DNA of 8,123 nucleotides from Halothiobacillus neapolitanus (GTDB taxonomy: Bacteria; Pseudomonadota; Gammaproteobacteria; Halothiobacillales; Halothiobacillaceae). The position numbers and the translations under genes are program-made. Numbering within the stretch: position 1 is the stretch's first letter; the number at the start of each line of letters is the position of its first letter. The notes below the pieces were generated by a model. It was not told where the DNA came from and ran no database searches. It saw only the letters and a list, made by a program, of their open reading frames with translations. This document shows positions 1 to 6,610 of the stretch, piece after piece. The stretch lies in NCBI GenBank assembly GCA_020721485.1, contig DYMR01000088.1:1-8123 (forward strand), read 5' to 3'.

Positions 1-200
<200 letters not shown>

Positions 201-998
201 TCAGAAGCTCTTGGTGAGTGACAGCACTGCACCTGGGCCGCCGACATATTTGCTGCCGCCTGCTGCGCCGCTATAGGTGTAGGCAGATTTTTTGGCATTG
301 GTATCAACATACGCGAGGCCAACCGACCAGCCCGGTGCGAAGGAACCCGCCGGGAAGGCGTAAGTCACGCCGAGCAACCAGTCGGTGTAGTTGTACACAT
401 CGTTGCCGGCGCCTTTAACCCATTGATGACCCACATGGCCGTTCAGGGTCACGGTGTCGGTCAGCGGGTAGTTGGCATCGGCTTGCAGGTAGGTTGAGCC
501 TTTGCTGTCGGTGGCGCCGAAGAAGTTGTTGGTGGTGACATTGTATTTCGCAGTCAACCACTTATAAATCAAGGCGGCATGCAGTTCGAAGGTGTTGTAC
601 TTGGTGGTGGTGCCCGCGATTTCTGAACCAGGGTAGAAGTAGTACAGGCCGCCGACATCCAAGGACAGGTCATCGGTGAACTTGTACACCCAGCCGCCGA
701 AGAAATCGTTTTCCATCGCCCAGCCGTTATCCGGGCTGTTGTACATGTTGGTCGATACCATCGAGCCCCACCAACCGGCGTAGAAGCCAGCGGGCAAGCC
801 TAGGTTGATGCCGGTTTGCAGCGCGGGTTTTTTGTAGTTTTGGGAGATACCACGGAAGCGGTAGTCGCTCACAATCGCGGCGCTGCCGGTGATGCTGACC
901 GCCGGGGCGGCGTCATCGGCAAAGACGGCCGGGGCGGCGATGGCGCCAAAGCCGGTCACGATTGCGGTAGCCAACAGAGTTTTCTTCAAAGTTTTCAT
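201..998 (-). CDS. TorF family putative outer-membrane porin
   Basis: This 265-residue protein is predicted to be exported and to form an outer-membrane beta-barrel. Residues 1-27 form a Sec signal peptide: a Lys-rich start (MKTLKK), a hydrophobic core, and probable cleavage after Val-Phe-Ala27 before Asp-Asp. The mature part opens with ITGSAAIVSDYRFRGISQ, the signature start of the TorF/TIGR02001 family. It continues as alternating aromatic and glycine-rich strands such as GFYAGWWGS and LDVGGLYYFYPGSE, and ends in Phe (LSLTKSF), as expected for barrel insertion by BAM. An upstream in-frame ATG at 1031 would add 11 residues. I reject it because the ATG at 998 has a GAGGA ribosome site 8 nt upstream and the inferred transcription start is near 1037. 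It lies first in a pair with the P-II gene. In known genomes this family often sits beside glnK-amtB, suggesting a role in uptake of a nitrogen compound. The substrate is not known from sequence. Confidence 0.88.
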   Translation of the reverse strand: MKTLKKTLLATAIVTGFGAIAAPAVFADDAAPAVSITGSAAIVSDYRFRGISQNYKKPALQTGINLGLPAGFYAGWWGSMVSTNMYNSPDNGWAMENDFFGGWVYKFTDDLSLDVGGLYYFYPGSEIAGTTTKYNTFELHAALIYKWLTAKYNVTTNNFFGATDSKGSTYLQADANYPLTDTVTLNGHVGHQWVKGAGNDVYNYTDWLLGVTYAFPAGSFAPGWSVGLAYVDTNAKKSAYTYSGAAGGSKYVGGPGAVLSLTKSF

Positions 999-1047
999 GG
1001 ATTCGTTCCTCATTTTGTTCAGGCATGACAAGATGCACCGGAGCCAT

Positions 1048-1064
1048 TACAGAATCCGTGCCAA
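1048..1064 (-). promoter_or_regulatory. Candidate sigma-54 (RpoN) promoter for the porin-glnK operon
   Basis: Read on the minus strand this stretch is TTGGCACGGATTCTGTA. Aligned with the RpoN consensus (YTGGCACGRNNNTTGCW) it matches every defined position except two in the -12 element, where CTGTA stands for TTGCW. The -24 GG and the -12 G are at the correct 10-nt interval, but the usually invariant C of the -12 GC is T. The implied transcription start is near 1037, giving a leader of about 39 nt before the ATG at 998 with its ribosome site in place. Placement in front of a porin/P-II pair fits nitrogen control through NtrC. The weak -12 element is the main reason for caution. Confidence 0.6.
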
Positions 1065-1135
1065 TTTTCTATGTTGTTGTAATTATTCGGTAATGTTTGG
1101 CTGGGCGGGTATTGTTTGCGCTGACTAGCCTTTAT

Positions 1136-1177
1136 TTGGTGCATCACGGGATTTACTGGCAACCCAAATTGGTGCAA
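1136..1177. promoter_or_regulatory. Two TTGGTGCA half-sites, possible NtrC-type enhancer
   Basis: The octamer TTGGTGCA occurs at 1136-1143 and 1169-1176, 33 bp apart, about three helical turns. GGTGCA is one half of the NtrC dyad (TGCACC-N5-GGTGCA). The second copy has a partial left arm, with CCA at 1164-1166 mirroring TGG at 1170-1172; the first has almost none. If each octamer is the right arm of a 17-bp dyad, the site centres fall about 98 and 131 bp upstream of the inferred porin start site. That is close to the pair of NtrC sites upstream of glnAp2 in enteric bacteria. These are half-sites only, so the call is tentative. Confidence 0.3.
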
Positions 1178-1186
1178 TCGGGGCAT

Positions 1187-1220
1187 GGGGCGCGCTTGCA
1201 AGCGGGGCGCGCTTCTTCAA
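1187..1220. repeat. Imperfect 17-bp tandem repeat with an embedded 12-bp palindrome
   Basis: GGGGCGCGCTT occurs at 1187-1197 and again at 1204-1214, giving two adjacent 17-bp units that diverge in their last six bases. Across the junction lies a perfect 12-bp palindrome, CGCTTGCAAGCG, at 1193-1204. The element sits in the divergent intergenic region, about 45-75 bp before the ubiK start codon. It may be a local duplication, a protein-binding site or a structure in the ubiK leader. No function can be read from sequence. Confidence 0.5.
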
Positions 1221-1262
1221 GAATCTAAAATTCGTTCGGGTCATCTTGTGGGGGAGTGGACT

Positions 1263-1535
1263 ATGTCATTGGCACACACGCTGGAAGAGCTGTCGCAACG
1301 CATCGAACAGGCGTTGCCCGAGGGGTTGAAGCAAACCAAGGGTGAGATCGACAAAACCATTCGCCAAGCGGTGTTGAATGCATTTGGCAAAATGGAATTG
1401 GTGACACGGGATGAATTCGACATTCAAACCCAGGTGCTGGCCCGCACCCGCGCCAAGCTGGAAGCCTTGGAACAGCGCGTGGCGGTGTTGGAAGCCCGTC
1501 AGGGCGAGGCGGATCGTTCGCCGCCCGCTGCCTGA
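1263..1535 (+). CDS. ubiK: Accessory factor UbiK (YqiC/BMFP family)
   Basis: The 90-residue protein belongs to the BMFP/YqiC family. E. coli UbiK in this family is an accessory factor for aerobic ubiquinone synthesis that binds UbiJ; purified family members are trimeric and interact with membranes. Residues 1-45 are amphipathic helix, with the conserved LNAFGKMELVTRDEFD stretch at 38-53. From about residue 52 to 82 there is a heptad-like coiled coil (QVLARTRAKLEALEQRVAVLEA), ending in a short polar, Pro-rich tail. This helix plus C-terminal coiled coil and the length are typical. The ATG at 1263 follows a GGGGGAG ribosome site by about 6 nt; an in-frame ATG at 1185 adds 26 unconserved residues and lacks such a site. 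comM follows after 46 bp on the same strand, a neighbourhood common in gammaproteobacteria. Ubiquinone function is inferred from the family. Confidence 0.9.
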   Translation: MSLAHTLEELSQRIEQALPEGLKQTKGEIDKTIRQAVLNAFGKMELVTRDEFDIQTQVLARTRAKLEALEQRVAVLEARQGEADRSPPAA

Positions 1536-1581
1536 TTGGTGCTCATAAAGGATTTAATCAGAGGTTCCCAAGGGATAGTGG

Positions 1582-3093
1582 ATGAGTATCGCCAAGGTCT
1601 ATAGCCGCGCCCAAGCGGGGATTGATGCCCCGTTGATTACGATTGAAGCGCATGTGTCCAATGGCTTGCCGAGCATTACGGTGGTCGGTTTGCCGGAAAC
1701 GGTGGTGCGGGAAAGCCGCGACCGGGTGCGGGCGGCCATTTTGTCGTCCGGGTTTGAGTTTCCGCCCCGCCGCTTGACCATCAACCTCGCCCCTGCCGAT
1801 CTGCCCAAAGAAGGGGCGCGCTTCGATTTGCCGATTGCCTTGGCCATTTTGTTGGTCACGGGGCAAATTCCGGGCGACCCCGCCGCGCAGGCGCAGTGGG
1901 TGGCGGGCATGGAATGTGTGGGCGAGCTGTCGCTGGATGGCGGCGTGCGCGGTGTGCGCGGGGCGCTTTCGGCGGCGTTGGGCGCGCGCGAGGCAGGGCG
2001 GTCGCTGTTTCTGCCCGCCGCCAATGCCGAGGAGGCGACGGTGGTGCGTGGGGCGCAAGTCGCGGCCGTGCCCCATTTGCGGGCATTGGTCGCCCAAGCC
2101 GCCGGGCAGCAGTCGTTGCCGTGGTTGGCGGCGCGTCCGCCAGAGCGAACCGATCCGGCGGCGGCGGGTGATCTGGCCGATGTGCGCGGGCAGCCGCGCG
2201 CCAAACGCGCCTTGGCGCTGGTCGCTGCCGGCGCGCACAACTTGTTGCTGATCGGCCCGCCCGGCGCGGGCAAAAGCATGTTGGCGCAACGACTGCCCGG
2301 CATTCTGCCGCCGATGACCGAGGCGGAAGCCATCGAAGCGGCGCGCATCGCCTCGGCATCCAGCAGCGGTTTTACCGTGGCGGATTTCGGCCAGCGCCGT
2401 TTTCGTCATCCGCACCATTCGGCCTCAGCGGTGGCCTTGATTGGTGGCGGCTCAACCCCTCGGCCGGGCGAGATTTCGCTCGCGCATCACGGGGTGTTGT
2501 TTTTGGATGAGTTGCCGGAATTTGATCGACGGGTACTCGAAGCCCTGCGCGAGCCGCTGGAAAACGGCTTCATCACCATTTCGCGGGCGGCGCAGCAGGT
2601 GGAATTCCCCGCGCGCTTTCAGTTGATCGCGGCGATGAATCCCTCGCCGCAGGGTGAGGAGGTGCATTCCCTAGCGGCGCAGCGCTACCGGGCGCGGATT
2701 TCCGGCCCCTTGCTCGATCGGATTGATCTGCAATTGGAGTTGCCGCGCGTGGCGGCGGCGGACTTGCACCCCGATGGTGCACCCGAGGTGCGTTCGGCAG
2801 AAATTCGCGCGCAGGTGGCGACCGCGCGGGCACGCATGGTGGCGCGGCAAGGTAAGCCGAATGCGGTGCTGATGCCGAGCGAATTGAATGCGGTGGCCGC
2901 GCTGGCGCCGGCCGATGCCGCCCTGTTGCATCGGGCGCTGGATCAATTGAAGTTGTCGGCGCGGGCGCGCGACCGCATTTTGAAGGTTGCCCGCACCATT
3001 GCCGATTTCGACGGTAAGCCCGCGATTGACACGGCGGCGCTGACCGAAGCCTTGGGCTACCGCGCACTGGATCGGTTGTTCAGCCCGTCGTGA
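1582..3093 (+). CDS. comM: ComM/YifB family AAA+ ATPase (Mg-chelatase-like)
   Basis: ComM is a hexameric AAA+ helicase. In naturally transformable bacteria it promotes branch migration during integration of incoming DNA. The 503-residue protein is full length for the family. An N-terminal ChlI-like domain spans about residues 15-145 (VSNGLPSITVVGLPETVVRESRDR; later LAPADLPKEGARFDLPIAL). The AAA+ module of about 190-385 has Walker A GPPGAGKS at 225-232, Walker B VLFLDE at 305-310, sensor-1 region AMNPS at 351-355 and SGPLLDRID at 374-382. The C-terminal Mg-chelatase-like domain carries LSARARDRILKVARTIADF at 458-476. The loop after NPSP at 353-356 is short and lacks the cysteines many homologues have. 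The ATG at 1582 is preceded by AAGGGA at a spacing of 6 nt. It is probably co-transcribed with ubiK. Its last 14 bp overlap the end of the convergent thioredoxin-fold gene. Identification is firm; natural competence of this organism is not implied. Confidence 0.96.
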   Translation: MSIAKVYSRAQAGIDAPLITIEAHVSNGLPSITVVGLPETVVRESRDRVRAAILSSGFEFPPRRLTINLAPADLPKEGARFDLPIALAILLVTGQIPGDPAAQAQWVAGMECVGELSLDGGVRGVRGALSAALGAREAGRSLFLPAANAEEATVVRGAQVAAVPHLRALVAQAAGQQSLPWLAARPPERTDPAAAGDLADVRGQPRAKRALALVAAGAHNLLLIGPPGAGKSMLAQRLPGILPPMTEAEAIEAARIASASSSGFTVADFGQRRFRHPHHSASAVALIGGGSTPRPGEISLAHHGVLFLDELPEFDRRVLEALREPLENGFITISRAAQQVEFPARFQLIAAMNPSPQGEEVHSLAAQRYRARISGPLLDRIDLQLELPRVAAADLHPDGAPEVRSAEIRAQVATARARMVARQGKPNAVLMPSELNAVAALAPADAALLHRALDQLKLSARARDRILKVARTIADFDGKPAIDTAALTEALGYRALDRLFSPS

Positions 3094-3607
3094 GTTCGGT
3101 CAGGAGTTGATCTACCCGCGCGGTGTCGAAGGGGCCAATTTTTTGGTAGCGAATGTTGCCCTTGCCATCGAGCACAAAAAAGGTGGGCGTTAACCGCACC
3201 GGGCCGAAGGCTTCCGCCGCTGCGCCGGTTTTGTCTTGCAGCACGGTGTAGGGAATGTGTTTTTCCGAGACCATCGCCTTGAGCTGGCCGAGGTCGTCGT
3301 AGCTCATCGCCAGGCCAATCACTTGCACGCCCTTGGCGGCGAATTTGTCGTACAGCGCGCTCATGTGCGGGATTTCTGCCACACAACCAGGGCAGGTGGT
3401 CGCCCAAAAAGTGATCGCCATCGGCTTGCCCGCAAACTGCCCCAAGCTCACCGGGGCGCCATCCAAATTTTGCACGGTCAAGCGGTCGAGCTGGAGGGCG
3501 GTTTCGGTGGAGCAGCCGCTTAAACCGCCAAGCAGGGTGCCGACGGTGCCGGCGGTGGCAAGCCCCAGCCAATGACGGCGGGTGGGTGAAAAATGGCGAT
3601 GGCTCAT
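3080..3607 (-). CDS. TlpA/ResA-like thioredoxin-fold lipoprotein
   Basis: This 175-residue protein is a periplasm-facing thiol-disulfide oxidoreductase of the TlpA/AhpC-TSA superfamily. The active site is WATTCPGC, with the redox pair Cys72 and Cys75. The cis-Pro region is LTPTFF (Pro141), and the core strands ITFWAT and VIGLAM are typical. The N-terminus carries a twin-arginine-like motif, TRRHWLG at 9-15, then a hydrophobic stretch and a lipobox LSGC ending at Cys32, followed by Ser. It is therefore probably a lipoprotein, possibly exported by Tat. The ATG at 3607 is chosen because GAGGA lies just upstream; an in-frame TTG at 3661 would start inside the intergenic hairpin and spoil the signal peptide. 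The likely role is reducing disulfides in the envelope, for example during cytochrome c maturation, but no ccm gene is nearby, so the partner is unknown. It lies 74 bp downstream of the ClC gene and converges on comM. Confidence 0.87.
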   Translation of the reverse strand: MSHRHFSPTRRHWLGLATAGTVGTLLGGLSGCSTETALQLDRLTVQNLDGAPVSLGQFAGKPMAITFWATTCPGCVAEIPHMSALYDKFAAKGVQVIGLAMSYDDLGQLKAMVSEKHIPYTVLQDKTGAAAEAFGPVRLTPTFFVLDGKGNIRYQKIGPFDTARVDQLLTELTTG

Positions 3608-3637
3608 GAAATCCTCAGGCGTGGGGTGATGGGTTAA

Positions 3638-3668
3638 CAGGCGGTTAAACAATGGTTTCAACTGCCTG
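3638..3668 (-). terminator. Stem-loop between the ClC and thioredoxin-fold genes (possible terminator or attenuator)
   Basis: Bases 3638-3650 pair with 3655-3668 to give a 13-bp stem with one bulged base, one G-T type pair and a 4-nt loop. The arms are CAGGCGGTTAAAC and GTTTCAACTGCCTG. The hairpin begins 13 bp after the ClC stop codon on the minus strand, where a terminator is expected. The tract following it on that strand is only TTAACCC, not a run of T, so termination would be weak. It could instead act as a 3'-end stabiliser or partial attenuator ahead of the downstream gene. Confidence 0.45.
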
Positions 3669-3681
3669 ATAAATCAATCGG

Positions 3682-5427
3682 TTAAGGCGCTTCATCCAGG
3701 CGCTGGCGGGTGAGCACGCCAAAACTGCGCTTGAACGGCGGCACGGTGATGCGTTGGCCAATCAGCGTATCGACCTTTTCGGCGCGCATCAGTTCACGCG
3801 CTTCCGTCAGTGTCAGCCCAATATCGGCGGTGCGGGCGTTGATCGTCGGCAGAATTTCGCGCCAAATCAGTTCATCGGGCGGCGGCGCATCGTCGGCCAC
3901 GGGGGGCAATTGCGCGAGCCAGCGCGCGGCCGATTCGGCGGTGATGACGGCGGGCGGTTCTTCTCCGGCGGCGCGAAAAATCAGCCAATTGGGTTCAGTC
4001 GCCAGCGCCGCGCGCAGACTTTCGGCGTGACCCTGCGCCGGTAGTTCGATGATTTTTCGATCAATGATGCTGCCGATGGCGACATCATTCGCGCCGCGCC
4101 AGAGCGAAAACGCGGCAATGGAATGGGCATTGGCGCGCAAGGCGGCGTCGTAAATCCCGGCCTCGCCGAAGAGCTGGCGGCTGGTGAGGTTGGCGATCAG
4201 GATGGTCAGCATGGCCGGCATGATCGCGCTGGTGCTGCCGGTGAGTTCGATCACCGCCGTCAGCGCGGCCAGCGGCGCTTGCAACACCGCCCCCATCATC
4301 GCGCCCATGCCCAGCACAGTGTAAAACGCGACTTCGCTCGGCGCGCTTTGGGTCACTTCAAGCAAGCCCATGCCGACGGAGGCGCCGGCAAACCCGCCGA
4401 TAACTAGGGTGGAGCCGACCACGCCGAGCGGCAGACCGGCGCCAAAGGTGATGGCGCTCAGCACGCCTTTGGCCAAGGTGAGGGCGAACAAGAACCCCAT
4501 GGTCAGCCCGGCGGCCGCCGCGACATTGATCGTGCCGTAGCTGAGACTCATGACTTGGGGCAGCCACAGGCCGATGACGCCGGTCAGTAGCCCGACCAGC
4601 GCGAACCGCCACAGCACGGGCCACTCTTTGGTGCGTTGAATGGTAAGCATCGACAGCCCGTTGAACGCGGCGGCGGCGACGCCGAGCGCCAGCCCCAAGC
4701 CGACCAGCACGGAAACCTCCCACCACGCGAGACTGTGATCGAGCGTGATGTCGAACGCGGGGTTATTGCCGAATACGAGGGTAGAGAGCAGCGCGCCGGC
4801 GGACGAGGCCAGCATCACCGGCACGAAGCTGGCGAGGGTGTATTGCCGCACAATCACTTCGAGCGTGAACAGCACGGCGGCTAAGGGCGTGTTGAACGAG
4901 GCCGCAATGGCCGCCGCCGCGCCGCATCCGACCAAAGTTCGTGTGCTGTTGTGCGGCAGATGCAGCCAGTGGCTAATCAAGCTGCCGCCGGTCGCGCCCA
5001 TGTGTACGCCGGGGCCTTCGCGCCCGCTCGACAACCCGACCAGCAGCGCCCACAACCCGCTGAAAAATTGCACCACGGCGTTTTGCCACGGCAATTCCGC
5101 GTTGTAGCGATGAAAACGCAGCAGGGTGAAGCCAATGCCGACGGTGCGCCGCGCGGGGGCGAGCCGAGAAAACGCCAAACCCAGCACCACCGCGCCGAGC
5201 ACAGGCAATAAAAACCGCCAGATGAGCGGCAGCGAGGCGTATTCCCCGGCGACGGACAACCCCAAGACATAAATCTGCCCGGCGGTGAGCAACAGGTGAA
5301 AAATACTGATGAGCAACGCGCTGATTAGGCCGACCAGCAGGCCGAGCACACTCAAGGGGATGAGGGCATCTTCCTGCGAGAGTCGCAGCCGCCAGGGATC
5401 CAGCCATTGATGGAATCGGGTACGCAT
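3682..5427 (-). CDS. ClC-family anion channel/transporter with C-terminal CBS-like region
   Basis: This 581-residue inner-membrane protein has the ClC fold from about residue 20 to 430. It has many hydrophobic helices, the hallmark GREGPGVHMGA at 135-145 with gating glutamate Glu137, the FNTPLAAVLFTLE helix at 178-190, GAGLPLG at 329-335, and APLAALTAVIELTG at 384-397. Tyr426 in GIYDAAL corresponds to the anion-coordinating tyrosine of E. coli ClC-ec1. Several pathway positions differ from that exchanger. The GSGIP motif reads GIGFT (97-101), the inner proton glutamate position is Val191, and GxFxP reads GAGLP. Residues 440-575 form a soluble tail, probably a degenerate CBS-type regulatory region. 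The ATG at 5427 gives a short cytoplasmic helix (FHQWLDPWRLRLSQED) before the first membrane segment, as in the family, but its ribosome site (GAGC) is weak. Transported ion and mechanism (exchanger or channel) cannot be settled from sequence. It is divergent from argC. Confidence 0.92.
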   Translation of the reverse strand: MRTRFHQWLDPWRLRLSQEDALIPLSVLGLLVGLISALLISIFHLLLTAGQIYVLGLSVAGEYASLPLIWRFLLPVLGAVVLGLAFSRLAPARRTVGIGFTLLRFHRYNAELPWQNAVVQFFSGLWALLVGLSSGREGPGVHMGATGGSLISHWLHLPHNSTRTLVGCGAAAAIAASFNTPLAAVLFTLEVIVRQYTLASFVPVMLASSAGALLSTLVFGNNPAFDITLDHSLAWWEVSVLVGLGLALGVAAAAFNGLSMLTIQRTKEWPVLWRFALVGLLTGVIGLWLPQVMSLSYGTINVAAAAGLTMGFLFALTLAKGVLSAITFGAGLPLGVVGSTLVIGGFAGASVGMGLLEVTQSAPSEVAFYTVLGMGAMMGAVLQAPLAALTAVIELTGSTSAIMPAMLTILIANLTSRQLFGEAGIYDAALRANAHSIAAFSLWRGANDVAIGSIIDRKIIELPAQGHAESLRAALATEPNWLIFRAAGEEPPAVITAESAARWLAQLPPVADDAPPPDELIWREILPTINARTADIGLTLTEARELMRAEKVDTLIGQRITVPPFKRSFGVLTRQRLDEAP

Positions 5428-5498
5428 TGCGCTTGCTCAACTTTTGCTCGAAGGAATATCGCCGCACCGCTGGGCGCAACAATATCGAGGAATTCTGT

Positions 5499-5507
5499 TG
5501 TTATGAT
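5499..5507 (+). promoter_or_regulatory. Candidate extended -10 promoter for argC
   Basis: The sequence TGTTATGAT fits the extended -10 pattern TGnTATAAT with one mismatch. No convincing TTGACA-like -35 lies 16-18 bp upstream, which extended -10 promoters can tolerate. Transcription would start near 5514, leaving a leader of about 41 nt before argC. A small inverted repeat, TGATG-CGT-CATCA at 5504-5516, overlaps the -10 and start site and could bind a regulator. I see no clear ArgR box, though a degenerate one cannot be excluded. The rest of the 128-bp divergent gap holds nothing else I can support. Confidence 0.4.
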
Positions 5508-5555
5508 GCGTCATCACGGCGCGCTGCGCCACGCTATTGGCCATGAGGAGGCATG

Positions 5556-6590
5556 ATGAAGAAAATTGGCATTGTGGGTGGCACGGGCTACACCGGTGTT
5601 GAATTGATGCGCCTGCTGGCACGGCACGGCGGGGTGGAAATTTCTGCGATCACTTCGCGCGCGGAGGCCGGCACGCCGGTGTCGGCGATGTATCCGAGTT
5701 TGCGCGGCGCGGTGGAGGTGTGTTTCACCCGCCCGGATGAAACCGACCTCACCGCCTGCGATTTGGTTTTTTTCGCTACGCCCAATGGCATCGCGATGGA
5801 GCAAGCGCCGGCGCTGTTGGCCGCCGGGGTGAAGGTGATTGATCTGGCGGCGGATTACCGCATTAAGGATCTATCGGTTTGGTCGCAGTGGTATGGCATG
5901 ACGCACGCCAGCCCCGATTGGGTCGAGCGCGCGGTGTATGGTCTGCCGGAACTGTATCGGGCGGAAATTCGCAGCGCGCAGTTGGTGGCGAATCCGGGGT
6001 GCCATGTCACCGCCGCGACCTTGGGTTTGCTGCCGGTGATGGGCAAAGATTTCGTCGATCACAGCCGCATCGTGGCGGATTCGAAATCCGGCACCAGCGG
6101 CGCCGGGCGCAAAGCCGAAGTGCCGATGCTGATGGCGGAAGCCGGTGAGAGCTTCAAAGCTTATGCCGCTGGCGGGCATCGCCATCAACCGGAGATTGTG
6201 CAAACCCTGACGGCGGTGTCGGGGCAGGCCGTGGGGCTGACTTTCGTGCCGCACTTGGTGCCGATGGTGCGCGGCATCGAGGTGAGTTTGTATCTTCCCC
6301 TCACGCAGGAACCGGCGGAATCGCTGGATGCGCTGTATCGGGATTATTATGCGCAAGAGCCGTTCGTGGATGTGCTGCCGCCGGGCAGCCACCCGGAAAC
6401 GCGCAGTGTGCGCGGCAACAATTTATGCCGTATGGGCTTGTTCCGGCCGAAAGGATCGACCATGCTGGTGGTGAGTTCGGTGATCGACAATCTGGTCAAG
6501 GGCGCCGCCGGCCAAGCCGTGCAAAACATGAATTTGATGCTCGGATTTCCGGAAGCGCAAGGCTTGGATCTCATCGCCCTATCGCCGTAA
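5556..6590 (+). CDS. argC: N-acetyl-gamma-glutamyl-phosphate reductase
   Basis: ArgC reduces N-acetylglutamyl phosphate with NADPH to N-acetylglutamate semialdehyde, the third step of arginine biosynthesis, in the cytoplasm. The 344-residue length is normal for the long-type enzyme. The N-terminus is the NADP-binding Rossmann motif [13 protein letters not shown] (residues 5-17). The catalytic cysteine is Cys149 in ANPGC. The conserved [10 protein letters not shown] follows at 176-185, and the catalytic histidine lies in the GGHRHQPEI segment (His208/His210). [11 protein letters not shown] and [12 protein letters not shown] are further family signatures. Two ATGs are adjacent at 5553 and 5556. 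AGGAGG ends at 5551, so only the second ATG has a workable spacing (4 nt) and I chose it; the alternative adds one Met. erpA follows after 20 bp, an order also known from pseudomonads and other gammaproteobacteria, so the genes are likely an operon. Confidence 0.97.
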   Translation: MKKIGIVGGTGYTGVELMRLLARHGGVEISAITSRAEAGTPVSAMYPSLRGAVEVCFTRPDETDLTACDLVFFATPNGIAMEQAPALLAAGVKVIDLAADYRIKDLSVWSQWYGMTHASPDWVERAVYGLPELYRAEIRSAQLVANPGCHVTAATLGLLPVMGKDFVDHSRIVADSKSGTSGAGRKAEVPMLMAEAGESFKAYAAGGHRHQPEIVQTLTAVSGQAVGLTFVPHLVPMVRGIEVSLYLPLTQEPAESLDALYRDYYAQEPFVDVLPPGSHPETRSVRGNNLCRMGLFRPKGSTMLVVSSVIDNLVKGAAGQAVQNMNLMLGFPEAQGLDLIALSP

Positions 6591-6610
6591 AACCTTATTG
6601 GGAGACTGCC

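Noticed and set aside
999..1031. Upstream start for the TorF-like gene at 1031
   Set aside because: It would sit only about 6 nt from the inferred transcription start and would bury the good GAGGA ribosome site inside the gene. It also adds a polar segment before a typical signal peptide.
1019..1201. Minus-strand 60-codon open frame in the divergent intergenic region
   Set aside because: It covers the sigma-54 candidate and upstream sites, has no convincing ribosome site, and its translation has no recognisable features.
1226..1231. TAAAAT as a -10 box for ubiK
   Set aside because: The hexamer is close to consensus, but nothing like TTGACA lies 16-18 bp upstream (the stretch is GC-rich repeat) and there is no extended -10 TG. 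I do not count it as a supported promoter.
1266..1285. TTGGCAC inside the start of ubiK as a plus-strand sigma-54 promoter
   Set aside because: The -24-like half is present but the correctly spaced -12 position reads GG rather than GC, and the site lies within coding sequence with no matching gene start downstream.
1558..2418. Long minus-strand open frames (286 and 249 codons) opposite comM
   Set aside because: They lie antisense to a well-conserved AAA+ gene in GC-rich DNA, where stop-free shadow frames are common. Their translations are Arg/Ala/Pro-rich with no recognisable domain.
3608..3661. TTG start at 3661 for the thioredoxin-fold gene
   Set aside because: It starts inside the loop/stem of the intergenic hairpin and would add 18 polar residues before the RR signal. 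The ATG at 3607 has a clear ribosome site.
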